NCBI RefSeq assembly: GCF_014529535.1
Contig: NW_023503584.1
Span: 2,701,005 to 2,765,004 of the forward strand
Direction of reading: 5' to 3'
From: Bradysia coprophila
Taxonomy: Eukaryota > Arthropoda > Insecta > Diptera > Sciaridae
Length of the DNA: 64,000 bases
The notes under the pieces are model-generated. The model ran no database searches, had not been told where the DNA came from, and saw only the letters and a program-made list of their open reading frames with translations. The translations under genes and the position numbers were made by a program. Numbering within the stretch: the first letter of the stretch is position 1; each line of letters starts with the position of its first letter. Below, piece by piece: positions 33,420 to 45,260 of this stretch.

Positions 33420-35440
33420 GGCATGTTATCATAGATACGGTAAAGACTTTATTTGTTTCATGTTAACGTTAATCCTCGCAGTAATCTTCGGAAGCACGGA
33501 GACGTAATGTACTGCAGTGAATATACATACCAGCGGTATGGTCTATTCTTCAAAATCGGTCGATATATCTTAAACGCATTCATTTTGCATGTCAAAATAA
33601 TATGAAAATGAGTGGGTTTGAATCTGTTTTTAAAATCGTTATGTCCTCCGCGGTGACATTAGACCATACCTAGTAGTTTAGATTCATTAATGTACTGTAC
33701 AATTACATGCTAGTGGTGTCAAAACTAGTTCTGAAAAGTATTCGATGCATGGAAATAACTATTTGAATTTGCTTTCGAAAAATCATTTGATTTTCTCTGT
33801 GACTGCAAACAAATCATCCGCGTTATTAAAGGTCCTTATTAACATTTCTCATGGCAAAGATACGTTACACTTTCATTAATTTCGAGCATTCCGTCAATTA
33901 AGGTCATCTCCATTAATTTCCAATGATTTTTTTTTGATTTATTCTAAAATGGTTATTAATCGCTTCAATATTTCTTACAAGACTAATTGCCGTGCAATCA
34001 CACTCCATTTACCATACCACAAATTAGTTATCTCAGCGGTGGGTATAATTTATTGCATTAGTTTAGCCATAAAACTAATAAAATTTTACTCATTTCGCTG
34101 GGCTATATCTGAAATCATGCTATTCGAATATTTTTGCAGGAAACGAAAGTAATTTTCATTAAAGTTTTCCAGAAGTAGTTCACGGCCAGCCAACTCCTTA
34201 TCTCAAACGAACTAAAAATTGCGAAAGTAGAAAAATGGAAAATACGTTACAAGTCAACAGCTGCCTGCATTTATGCGATTGATTTTTGCTTGTTTTTCTT
34301 TCGCCCTCTCTCTTTCTCTTTTAAAAAGAAAATTCCATAATTTATGCCGAGGTAGGCTTCTACTGATTGCATTAGGGCAACATATACACACACTCACCTT
34401 ATCTGCACATCCTAACCGGAAATTTTAAAACATTATCTTTATAACAACATCGTAGGGGCGCGCGCAAAAGCTTCAGTTGTTTGTTTTTTCTTCTACATTA
34501 TAATTTGATGGTTGACCTATAATAACGGCGAATTTTTCCTTATTTGTTGAGACATTATGAGGGCTGAATATAATATGGGAAGTAGGTTACAATATTCAAA
34601 AGTTTATTAGTTTGTTTATTACTTCGACAATGATTTACGAAAATTGTTCAACGGTTTTCATGTTTTTATGGTTGATTGTGATGGACCTGGACAGGAAGCG
34701 ATACAATAATTAAAGAGGGTTTATGCTTTGTCCTCGAAATACTGATTTCGTTGAAGTTTTTGGAATCTTTGTTTAGTGTCAACCTTTGGAACTAAATTTC
34801 TATTTTCATATTGTATAAATTAGACAAGCGATCAATACTTCCTATAATAAATTCTTATTCACCGAATTATATTTATACAGCTGATTTAAACTCAACTTAA
34901 TTTGAGTTTGCAATTGGTTAGCATTCTGCAGTTAATCGTTCTACATGTTGTCAAAAAAAGAAGTGTAAAGAGTGTCGTTTCACTCAAACGTAAAGAAACG
35001 TAAAAACAAACGCTACTTCTAAGTGGTGGAATACGTGTGGAACCAACGCACGTCTTTGGTGGAACAAATAAAACGAAAAAAAAACAAACGAAACCCACCA
35101 AAATTGTATTCTTATGATGAGATCAGTTTAAGGGTGATTAGAAATTTATTTATTGAAACTCGGAGCTTTACAATTTCACTGGACTTTCTATGGAAAATTA
35201 ATGTTCCAAGCTTTGGACAACCATTACGTTGAATAAACAAGAAAAATTTGTCACTAAAGCCATACAAGAAACATTTAAAAGTTTATTTTCGAAACGGAAT
35301 TTCTCTTCTAAAAAAATGTAAAGTAAATCGAATCCAAGCCTTTTTTACGTTACAGTTATTGCAACGGTTATTGCCAAATTGTAACGTAAAAAAAGCAGCT
35401 GGCTTTGTTTCAGTTTCACTATGAAACAAAACTGTCCGAG
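33420..35440. other. Gene-poor DNA upstream of the palindrome-array element
   Basis: No supported exon. One small palindrome at about 35,345-35,397 pairs TTTTTACGTTACA with TGTAACGTAAAAA. Low-complexity CT and AT tracts occur near 34,300. Confidence 0.45.
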
Positions 35441-35996
35441 CACAGCACTGCTCCTAGCATGAACATACAAAATACTTGGAGGCTAATTAAATGATGACTT
35501 GTTTTGGTTGTATTTAAATTAAACCATGCAATAATAGCTATTTTCATAATAAGGTAGTAAATGGGATTGTTTTGCGCACTAGATGTGAGGCAACACATCG
35601 TGTGCGCAAAACCCCCATTTACTACCGTGTTAGGAACAAGGTTTTATCTCCTGTAATGTCATAATCACCATAAAAAACAAATTTAAAAAATCAAACTGAA
35701 ACATAAACACTCCATGACGCCGTAACTCATTCATATTCCCCACAAATAAAACACACATCTAGTATACTGTCAAGAATTTGTCAATTTTCAGTGAATAAAT
35801 GAGAAATTATCGAAGTTAGCCGTGAATAAATGTGAAATTATCGAAGTTAGCCGTGCGCAAATGACCATTTATCGAAATTTTCAGTTAATAAACGTACGTT
35901 CTGTGAATGACGTGTTTAAATCTAGCCCATTTTGATTCTAAAAGTGACACTCAAATTGTGAATATTATGACACTACAGGAGATAAAAACAACGAAG

Positions 35997-36121
35997 TGAC
36001 TATTTGCACCCGAGTGCAAATAGTCAATATGAACACTATTTGCACCCGGGTGCAAATAGTCAATATGAACACTATTTGCACCCGGGTGCAAATAGTGAAT
36101 ATTAACGCTATTTGCACCCAA
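35997..36121. repeat. Palindromic tandem array, left (3.5 units of 36 bp)
   Basis: Each unit holds a 24-bp perfect or near-perfect palindrome centred on CCCGGG with arms CTATTTGCA / TGCAAATAG, followed by the spacer TCAATATGAACA. Three full units and one half-unit are present. Centres are CCCGAG, CCCGGG and CCCGGG. Confidence 0.95.
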
Positions 36122-36224
36122 TTTTTTAAAACTATCGGAAATAATAAAAAAATCATTGTTAGCAAGCTGTACGAATTATATTATCGAAAATGCTACTCGC
36201 ACAATTCGCTGCAAATTGTATAAA

Positions 36225-36893
36225 CAAAGTGTCTGGTTGGATCCAACTGAATTCTATAACTTCAACAAACTGTGTAAGGAAGGACTTTCATTTGTTGCTA
36301 CTGAGATCATCCTTCTACAAACTTTGTAAGAAAGGAGTTTGGTTCGTTCCTACTGAATTCATTCTTCTAGAAATTGTGTAAGGAAGGAGTTTGGTTTGTT
36401 CCAACTGAATTCATCCTTCTACAAACTGTCAGGAAGGATTTTGGCTTGTTACTTCTGAATTTATCTTTCCACAATTTTCGTAAGGAAGTATTTTGGCTTC
36501 CTACTGAATTCATCCTTCTAAAAACTGTGTCAGGAAATAGTTTGGTTTATTCCAACTGAATTCATCCTTCTAGATTTTTGTGCAAGGAAGGACTTTCGTT
36601 TCTTCCTACTGAATTCATGCTTCTAGAAAATATGTTTGGAGTTTGGTGTGTTCCTACTGAATTCAACCTTCTACAAACTTTGTGAGGAAGGAGTTTGGTT
36701 CGTTCCTACTCAATTCATCCTTCTAGAAGCTGTGTAAGGAAGGAGTTTGGTCTGTTCAAACTAAATTCATCCTTCTACAAGTTGTGTAAGGAAGGACATT
36801 CGTTTGTTCCTACTGAATTCACCCTTCTAGAAGCTGTGTAAGGAAGGAGTTTGGTTTGTTCAAACTGAATTCATCCTTCTATGCAATTTCCAC
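36225..36893. repeat. Tandem array of about 12 units of 52-57 bp
   Basis: The consensus contains GTAAGGAAGGAGTTTGGTTT, GTTCCTACTGAATTC and ATCCTTCTAGAAACTGTG. About 12 diverged copies fill the middle of the 35441-37457 transposon. Stop codons and variable unit length argue against protein coding. Confidence 0.9.
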
Positions 36894-37103
36894 AAAGCAT
36901 CGAAAGAAAAAATATTGATTATTTTTGTTTTGTCACAATTCAACGTAATTCACTGGAATTATTTTCTTGACAAATCTAACGAAATGAAATTTTTGTTTGA
37001 AAAACATGTTTTTTGTTAGTCGAAGCGAAGGAATAGTCAATGTATGAGCTATTTGCAGTCGAATGGTCTGTTAACATTATGAAATATGATTTCGCGCGGC
37101 GCT

Positions 37104-37375
37104 GAGTGCAAATAGCATACATATTGACTATTTGCACCCGAGTGCAAATAGTGTTCATATTGACTATTTGCACCTGCCACGTGCAAATAGTATCCATATT
37201 CACTATTTGCAGCCGGGTGCAAATAGTATCCATATTGACTATTTGCACTCGGGTGCAAATAGTGTTCATATTGACTATTTGCACCCGGGTGCAAATAGTG
37301 CTCATATTGACTATTTGCAATCGGGTGCAAATAGTGTTCATATTGACTATTTGCACTTGGGTGCAAATAGCATCT
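37104..37375. repeat. Palindromic tandem array, right (7.5 units of 36 bp)
   Basis: Seven full palindromes plus a half-unit have the same TATTTGCACCCGGGTGCAAA core as the left array, but the spacers (TGTTCATATTGA, TATCCATATTGA) are reverse-complemented. The two arrays are therefore inverted relative to each other. Variation is concentrated in the central six bases. Confidence 0.95.
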
Positions 37376-37522
37376 GCCTTCAATACCAAGTATTATAACT
37401 AAGTCCTCCAAATTTGACACTTGTCAATTCAGTATTCATGCTAGTAGCAGTGCTGTGGTCCGAGTATTAATGGCTCATTGCAAGTAGAAAAACAAATTAG
37501 TCATTCAATTTTTTTATTTCAT

Positions 37523-38792
37523 CTATTTTTTACAATAAATTCCATCAACCTGTTCATAACCAGTTGTGTTGAATTCATGATATACCGGAACAAACCATAA
37601 ATTTCTATCGAATTGTGTCGACTCGACCCAAGAACATTTCAATGGATTTCCGGGATACAACAGATGAACGAATTTCGGAAATTTCTGTTTGATCGTCTCG
37701 ATTCCATCAATCTGAATGATATTGTTGTAAGCAATGTCGAGATATTCTAGATTTTTAAATACTTCTAGATGCTCCAGAACATTGGTATTGGAAATGCTGT
37801 TATTGGTGAGTAACAGAGTTCTTAATTTATTTTTGAAGTCTTCCCCCTTCCTCGGAATATTTGGGAACTGAAATCCAGATTCCTCCAAGTAAATATTTTC
37901 CAGGTTCGGGTTTGACTTCACAAAAGCATAAAGGTCAACATCCTTCAATTGGCTGTGGCGAAAGCCGACCGATCTCAGACTTTTCAAATTGTAAAATGCT
38001 TGACCGATCTCAGTCATTCCGTTCGTACCAAAATATGTGATTCCCAAATTCGGTGCGTTTCTGAAAATGTTATCAGGCAGCTGTTTCATGCGATTCGATT
38101 CGAAGAAAAGGATCTCCAAACTGGGAATGTCGAAAGCTCCTTCTTCCACCACTGCGATCTGATTTTCCTCCAATTCAATTCGGGTTAATTTAGGTGCGCC
38201 AGCGAATGTATAATTTCGAATTATCGTCAAATTATTTTTGCTCAACATAACACAATTCAAATCTGTCGCTCTTGAAAAAGCATAATCTTCGACGTCAGTT
38301 ATAGCATTCGAACTCAAGTCAACGGTATGTAGTTTCGTAGCACTGGCAAAGACTTCTTTAGGAACAACTTTCAAATGGTTTCCGTCCAATTTCAAATAGA
38401 ATAAATTCTTTGCATCTCGGAAATCAATTTGTGATATCGTTTTGACATCCGGTTTGAAACTAGCAAATTTAATGTCGGGAAAACGTTGAAAAAGAACGCT
38501 CGGAATTACTTCCGATAGTTTTGACAAATGAAGTTCGACGATAGTACTCTGATCCTGCTCTGGAGTGGTGACCACTGTTAGCGATTCATCGTTGCCATTG
38601 ATTGGTTCGTGCACCTCACAAATTTCGGTACCATTCGTTAGACATTTCACTTCCACGCCATTGCTGAATGCGAATTGGCATAGCAGTAGTAAAATACTGG
38701 CGAAACTAAAGAGAACAAAATCAGTTACCACCTAGCGAAACAGTGGTAATTCGAAATTCTCACCCTTTCAGTGCTGAAGTTTTTAAAGTCAT
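37523..38792 (-). CDS. Secreted leucine-rich-repeat protein, paralogue 1
   Basis: Two exons: 38792-38764 (ATG, ten residues MTLKTSALKG with the last codon split) and 38705-37523; 403 aa. The N-terminus forms a signal peptide (FASILLLLCQFAFSNG) cut before VEVKC. A short cysteine-bearing cap (KCLTNGTEIC) follows, then about nine LRRs with xxLxxLxLxxN spacing (LFYLKLDGNHLKVVPKEVF, TKLHTVDLSSNAI, LEYLDIAYNNI). It ends in a C-terminal cap with cysteines in PLKCSW and GIYCKK. There is no membrane segment, so it is probably secreted. LRR ectodomain proteins of this shape bind proteins or pathogen surfaces; the ligand is unknown. AATAAA on the coding strand lies at 37518-37513, just past the stop. 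First of four tandem copies. Confidence 0.9.
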
Positions 38793-40280
38793 GGTGACAA
38801 AGTGCACAACGAGTACTGGCTAACTTTGAATTAAGAACTAACTCACGTACAACTCGTACGGTACAAGCTTCGAGTTAGTTAATCATTCCTATCAATTCTA
38901 AACTGAACCTAAGGTCGTCATTTTTCAAATTACTTCAAAGTCAAATGAAAGATAATAAATGTTATGATCAACACACTGCAAGCATGAAAGTAAAAACTTT
39001 TCCACATTTATTCAATTTTCATTTAGAGTATACCACTCATGCATGACGTGCGTTGGTTACAATCTTTATTTTTATAAAGCAGACAGCCAAATGGTTGCAG
39101 ATTGCTCAGTAAAGAAGACGCTACGCTGCCGTGGTTCAGTTTAACGTTTAATAAATATTATACACCTGTGCAATACTCTCTCTAGCAAGCAAACTCTCAG
39201 CTCTCTGTGTCAAATTCACATCTTATTTCTCTGTATTCTACAAACACTATTCTACATTTTGGCTGACTACGATGTAATGTACATGTAAATTCCAAATGCT
39301 ACTTGATTCTTTCACCACCTCACTAAAAGTAGTTTGATTGCTAGAGAGGGTATTGACCTGTGTCCAAATGTTTATTTTGACGAGTTGATGATTGTGATCC
39401 TAAGCCGAAGGCGCGGTTCATGATCCAACTCGTCAAAATAAACGTTTGGACATATAGGTGCATATCATTTTTTATGTGTCGATGCAAAGATAAACCCTAA
39501 CTCCCTCTCCAAGCTGATGCATAATGTTAGTCTTACCACACAGAGACAATTAAAAAGTGTAATTACCCTGGTAAATCGAAACGAGTCAGACCTTTACTGA
39601 TGAATGAAACGTTTAAGGACATACTTGGTTGAAGTATAACATCAGGCCGCCACAAAGAACTAAGTAGTGCGTTGGTTGCTATTGTTCTAAACACGGAGAC
39701 ATCGTCACAATTGATACAGGGTTGGAATTCTCTCGGATTTTTAGAAAATTTTTCAGGGACTGAAAAAGTTTCAACAGTTACAACATCCCCAAATTCTTTT
39801 ATTTTCTTCTTTTGAAAATTCGCCTGATTGGAATAATTCGATAAAATTATGAGACTGCCGGTTCTCGCATGAGTGTCAGTCTGGAAGTGACCTGGCTCTT
39901 AAGTGATTTTCTCAGGCAGCGCCTTTGATTTTCGCATTTTTTTACTTGTAGAAAAGTATTGAATCGTATTTAAACGGATTCCTTGAGTTGCTTTGAGTTT
40001 AGTTCTTCAACGAATGATTGGATAAATGATAAAATTTGTGGCTAGTCAATGACAAATCGTCATTATTCCTCGCTTTATTCTTCATATTAAAGTGTTAATT
40101 GAATTTTATTAAGCTCCACAATATCAATAACATAGTTATTTATACACCCTACGGCCTCGAGCGACAATCTACACATCTAGTGACTAAAAATCATTTATCA
40201 TCAAGTTGTTTACAACGTTTTTCGCGATAAAGACAACGGAAAGTCCCACTTTTCGTCACTTGATGCGAAAATGTTATTAT
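38793..40280. other. Spacer between LRR paralogues 1 and 2
   Basis: Holds the conserved upstream block of paralogue 1. A diverged family-A MITE (about 38,973-39,052) follows, and a hairpin at 39360-39452 pairs TGTCCAAATGTTTATTTTGA with TCAAAATAAACGTTTGGACA around a CTAAGCCGAAGGCGCGG loop. Downstream flanking sequence of paralogue 2 is shared with the other copies (GTGGCTAGTCAATGACAAAT-type block). No extra exon was seen. Confidence 0.6.
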
Positions 40281-41553
40281 CTATTTCTTACAATAAATTC
40301 CATCAACCTGTTCATAACCAGTTGTGTTGAATTCATGATATACCGGAACAAACCATAAATTTCTATCGAATTGTGTCGACTCGACCCAAGAACATTTCAA
40401 CGGATTTCCGGGATACAACAGATGAACGAATTTCGGAAATTTCTGTTTGATCGTCTCGATTCCATCGATCTGAACGATATTGTTGTAAGCAATGTCGAGA
40501 TATTCTAGATTTTCAAAGACTTCTACATGCTCCAGAACATTGGTATTGGAAATGCTGTTATTGGTGAGTAACAGACTTCTCAATTTATTTTTGAAGGTTT
40601 CACCTTTCTTCGGAACACTTGGAAATTGAAATCCTGAATCTTCCAAATAAATACTTTGCAAGTTCGGATTAGATTTTACAAAAGCATGAAGGTCAACATC
40701 CTTCAATTTGCTGTGGCGAAAGCCAACCGCTCTCAGACTTTTCAAATTGAAAAATGCTTGGCCGATCTCGGTCATTCCGTTCGTACCAAAATATGCGATT
40801 GCCAAATTCGGTGCGTTTCTGAAAATGTTATCAGGCAGCTGTTTCATTCGATTCGATTCGAAGAAAAGCATCTCCAAACTGGGAATGTCGAAAGCTCCTT
40901 TTTCCACTACTGCGATCTGATTTTCCTCCAATTCAATTCGGGTTAGTTTAGGTGCGCCAGCGAATGTGTTCTTTCGAATTATCGTCAAATTATTTTTGTT
41001 CAACATTGTGCAATTCAGATTAGTCGCTCCAGAAAAAGCGTAGTCTTCGACGTCAGTTATAGCATTCGAACTCAAGTCCACGGTATGTAGTTTCGTAGTA
41101 CTGGCAAAGGTTTCTTTAGTAACAACTTTCAGATGGTTTCCATCCAATTTCAAATAGAATAGATTCTTGGCATCTCGGAAATCAGTTTGTGATATCGTTT
41201 TGACATCCGGTTTGAAACTAGCAAATGTAATGTCTGGAAAACGTTGAAAAAGAACGCTCGGAATTACTTCCGATAGTTTTGACAAATGAATTTCGACGAT
41301 AGTGCTCTGATCCTGCTCTGGAGTGGTGACCACTGTTAGCGATTCATCATTGCCATTGATTGGCTCACGTACGTCACAAATATCGGTGCTATTTGATAAA
41401 CATTTCACTTCCACGCCATTGTTCACTGCGAATTGGCTTAGCAGTAGTAGAATACTGACGAAACTACAGGGTTGAAAATCAATTACCACCTAGCGAAACA
41501 GTTAAAATAATTCGAAATTCTCACCCATTCAGTGCTGTAGTTTTTAAACTCAT
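40281..41553 (-). CDS. Secreted leucine-rich-repeat protein, paralogue 2
   Basis: Exons 41553-41525 and 41463-40281; 403 aa. Exon 1 encodes MSLKTTALNG and joins FVSILLLLSQFAVNNG to complete the signal peptide. The LRR body and the CSW...YCKK cap match paralogue 1. From NLEYLDIAYNNI to the stop it differs from paralogue 1 by only one residue. In the block around NPNLQSIYLEDSGFQFPSVP it is instead identical to paralogue 3. The 5' exon and intron also match paralogue 3. That mosaic points to gene conversion or unequal crossing over. Probably secreted; ligand unknown. Confidence 0.9.
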
Positions 41554-42730
41554 GATGACACGGTGTATAACGAGCGCTGCCTAACTTTGAAATGAGACTC
41601 ACGTCCAAGCTCTGTGTTATTTATTCATTCCGATCAATTCTAAATTGAACCTAAGGTCGTAATTTTTCAAATTACTTCCTAGTCAAATAAAAGACAATTA
41701 ATGTTATTATCAGCGCACTGCAAGCATAAGTGATCGTAGTGACCAGCTTCCAAATAGAGTACCATTTTGTAACAAAAACTTTTCTACATTTTTTTACAGT
41801 GTCAAAACTTGTATGATACATCGGCCAGTTTCAGTACTCCATTTCCGTTTAATTAAGAGTACCACTCATGCTTGCAGTGCGTTGGTTACGATCTTTATTT
41901 TTACAAAGCATGCAGCCAAATAGTTGCAGACTGCTGCCGTGGTTCAGTTAAAAGTTTAAAAAAAGTTAACTACGCTGGTAAATTGAAACGAGTCACACCT
42001 TTATTGATGAATTAATAGTACATTACTATACCAGTGAAGTAATTTGATATCTCGTATCCAGATGAGTAAAAGTATCCGAGGGCTTCCGCCCGACTTTTTG
42101 ACTTTTGACTTTTTTGAATCTTTTTCAGTGACACAACGGATTTTTACAGATAAGCACGGCAGAGTAAAATAAACCAGGCAGGAGCGGTTCATTTTTGAAG
42201 CGTCAAATTAGGGACCTAATACTCTGTATGAAAATAACCTCAGATGAACACTGACATACATTAAATAGTTTTATTTGCAAAATATAAGCAAGCGCTACTG
42301 CCTGGTTTACTTTACTACGCCGTGCAGTAAAGACATGCCCATTTTTTTTTTGAAAATTCGTCCGATTAGAATAATTCGATAAAATTATGAGACTAGTTTC
42401 TCGCATGAGTGTAAGTCTGGAAGCGACATGGCATTTAAGTGATTTTCGCATGTTTCACTTGTAGAAAAGTATTAAATCGTATCGACTCACTTCAAGCAAA
42501 AGTGAGCACAGATGCCAATTAGAGTACTACTATACCACTACTGCTTGAAGTGCGTTGATCGTATTTAAATAGACTTCTTGAGTATAGTTCTTCAACGACA
42601 AATAATTGGACAAAAGATAAAATTTGTGGTTAGTCAATGACAAATCGTCATTATTCCTCACTTTATACTGCATATTAAAGTGTTGATTGCACTTTATTAA
42701 ACTCCACAATAGCAATAACAATTTTGTTAT
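41554..42730. other. Spacer between LRR paralogues 2 and 3, with family-A MITEs
   Basis: A family-A MITE occupies 41711-41884. Its ends are CAGCGCACTGCAAGCAT and ATGCTTGCAGTGCGTTG, with flanks GTTATTAT and GTTACGAT (diverged duplication). A short internal-deletion copy lies at about 42,484-42,559 (ACTTCAAGCA ... TGCTTGAAGTGCGT). A half-hairpin related to 876-966 is at about 42,045-42,085. No gene. Confidence 0.6.
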
Positions 42731-44003
42731 CTATTTGTTGCAATAAATTCCATCTACTTGTTCATAATCAGCAGTTTTGAATTCATGATAAACCGGAACC
42801 GAAAATAAATTCCTATCGAATTGTGTCGACTCGATCCAAGAACATTTCAATGGATTTCCAGGATACAACATTGATTTGAATTCAGGAAAGTTTTGCTTAA
42901 TCGTCTCCATGCCATCGATTTGATGGATATTATTGAAAGCAATGTCGAGGTATTGTAGATTTTGAAAGGCTTCCAGATGCTCCAGAACGTTGGTATTGGA
43001 AATGCTATTATTGGTGAGTAACAGACTTCTTAATTTATTTTTGAAGGTTTCACCTTTCTTCGGAACACTTGGAAATTGAAATCCTGAATCTTCCAAATAA
43101 ATACTTTGCAAGTTCGGATTAGACTTTACAAAAGCATAAAGGTCAACCTCCTTCAATTGGCTGTGGCGGAAGCCGACCGCTGCCAGACTTTTCAAATTGT
43201 AAAATGCTTGGCCGATCTCGGTCATTCCATTCGTACCAAAATATGCGATTCGCAAATTCGGTGCGTTTCTGAAAATGTTATCAGGCAGCTGTTTCATGCG
43301 ATTCGATTCGAAGAAAAGTTCCTTTAAAGTTGGTATGTCGAAAGCTCCATCTTCCACCTCTGCAATCTGATTTTCCTCCAATTCAATTCGAGCTAATTTA
43401 GGTGCGCCGGCGAATGCGTTCGTTCGAATTATCGTCAAATTATTTTTGCTCAAAATTATGCAATTTAGATCATCAGCTCCTGAAAAAGCATAATCCTCGA
43501 TGTCAGTTATAGCATTCGAACTCAAGTCAACGGTATCGAGTTTCGTAGCACTGGCAAAGACTCCTTTAGGAACAACTTTCAGATGGTTTCCGTCCAATTT
43601 CAAATAGAATAAATTCTTGGCATCTCGGAAGTCAATTGGTGATATCGCTTTGACATCCGGTTTGAAACTAGCGAATTTAATGTCTGGAAAACGTTGAAAG
43701 AGAACGCTCGGAATTACTTCAGACAAACTTAACAAACGAAGTGCGATGATAGGGCTCTTGTCCTGCTCTGGAGTAGTGACTACTGTTAGTGATTCATCGT
43801 TGCCATTGATTGTTTCATGTAAGTCACAAATTTCGGTGCCATTCGTTAGACATTTTACTTCCATGCCATTGTTTAATGCGAATTGGCATAGCAGTAGTAG
43901 AATACTGACGAAACTACAGGGTTGAAAATCAATTACCACCTGGCGAAACAGTTAAAATAATTCGAAATTCTCACCCATTCAGTGCTGTAGTTTTTAAACT
44001 CAT
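42731..44003 (-). CDS. Secreted leucine-rich-repeat protein, paralogue 3
   Basis: Exons 44003-43975 and 43913-42731; 403 aa. It has the same architecture as its neighbours: split signal peptide, KCLTNGTEIC cap, LRRs, C-terminal CSW and YCNK cysteines. It is the most diverged copy at the C-terminus (FPEFKSMLYPGNPLKCSWIE, RNLFSVPVYHEFKTADYEQ). It still shares its 5' exon, intron and the QSIYLEDSGFQFPSVPKKGE block with paralogue 2, and FDIPTLKELFFESN with paralogue 4. No disabling change is seen. Confidence 0.9.
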
Positions 44004-44183
44004 GGTGGCACAGTGTACAAGGAGTTCTAGCTAACTTTAAAATGAGAATTAACTCAAGTTGCAAGTTTCGAGTTAGTTAGTTTTTCATTACTATCGATCC
44101 AAATCTGAACCTGGGGTCGCTATTTTTCACATTGCTACAATGAAAATAAAGTCAAATGAATGTTATCAAAGGTGACGACGCGA

Positions 44184-44397
44184 CACAGCAATGCTCCTAG
44201 CATGAACACTGAATTGGCAAGTGTCAGATTTGGCGACTTAAGTGATAAGAGCCACCGCTTAGGATTGCGATTGTATGTTTTAACTCTTACAAGAAAAACA
44301 AGTGATCTATCTTTACAAAAGAAACGCAGTGCATACTGCGATTTCGTCAGCCTCCGAATATTTTTCATGTTCAATTCATGCTAGAAGCAGTGCTGTG
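44184..44397. mobile_element. 214-bp MITE, short relative of the 35441-37457 transposon
   Basis: The ends CACAGCAATGCTCCTAGCAT and ATGCTAGAAGCAGTGCTGTG are inverted. The subterminal ACTGAATTGGCAAGTGTCAG block also matches the 2-kb element. Flanks GACGCGA and GTTGCGA agree at five of seven positions, consistent with an old 7-bp duplication. It lacks palindrome arrays. It lies between LRR paralogues 3 and 4; no gene is present in this spacer. Confidence 0.75.
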
Positions 44398-45260
44398 GTT
44401 GCGATCTTTATTTAGCTAGCTAGTTTTTTGTAGATTCCTCGGTAAAGTAAACGTTCAGTTTACCGTTTTAAAAGTTGAGTCACTCTTGTAAATGTGAAGG
44501 AGTTACGGGCCAAGGCGACGATTCTCGTATTTTCGTAACTCCAAATATTCGTAACTCAATTGTGTGTATAAAATCCCATTAAGAACTGTTAAGTTACGAA
44601 TTCTTAGCGGTACGAACGCTACGAGAATCGACGCTCCGAAGTAATTAAAAAAACAACGAATTATAATGCATTGGTCGCTATTGTTCCCTACACGGAGGAC
44701 GAAGACAGCGTTTTGATTCTTACTGAGTTGGAATTCTACCACAATTTGATTTCTTCACTGGCTATATAATGTTTTTTGAGTCATTAACTGGACCGGTTTG
44801 ACCGATTCTTCCCGCGTTCGAAATTCCAACTTAGCCTTAAAAACTCGCCACTACTCCCCAACACCATTTTGTTTTAAGAAAAAATTGATTATAGTGGAGG
44901 GAGACGTTACACCCCTTGATTTATGTGACATATTTGAATGTTTTTCAGGGACACAAAGTATTTTGACAGGTAAGACATCCCCGACATCCTTATTTTCCTT
45001 TTATTTGAAAATTCGCCCGCTTAGAATAATTCGATAAAGTTATGAGACAAGATTCTCGCATGAGTGTAAGTCGTTGGAGTCTGGAGATTATTGCATTTTT
45101 TCCCTGTAGAAAAGTATGCCAGCTAAAGAGACTCCTTGAGTACAGTTCTTGAAAGACTTGGACAGATACAATTTGTGGTTAGTCAATCGTCTTTATTCTT
45201 CATATTAACGTGTTGTTTGCACTTTACAAAGCTCCACAATAGTAATAACAATTTTGTGAT

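Larger units (their letters stand above)
35441..37457. mobile_element. 2.0-kb non-autonomous transposon with palindrome arrays and 7-bp TSD
   Basis: The ends CACAGCACTGCTCCTAGCAT (35441) and ATGCTAGTAGCAGTGCTGTG (to 37457) are inverted. The 7-bp direct repeat GTCCGAG flanks them (35434-35440, 37458-37464). Inside are a hairpin (about 35,552-35,626), an inverted pair GTTTTATCTCCTGTA / TACAGGAGATAAAAAC (35641, 35975), a left array of 36-bp palindromic units, a 12-copy array, and a right palindromic array in the opposite orientation. All ORFs here are repeat translations. A 214-bp member of the same family lies at 44184-44397. Confidence 0.85.

Noticed and set aside
35965-37420. ORFs of 60-137 codons with repeated TICTRVQIV or HYLHPGANSQYE motifs on both strands
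   Set aside because: They are translations of the 36-bp palindromic repeat, whose length is a multiple of three, so open frames arise on both strands. No start context or independent protein support.
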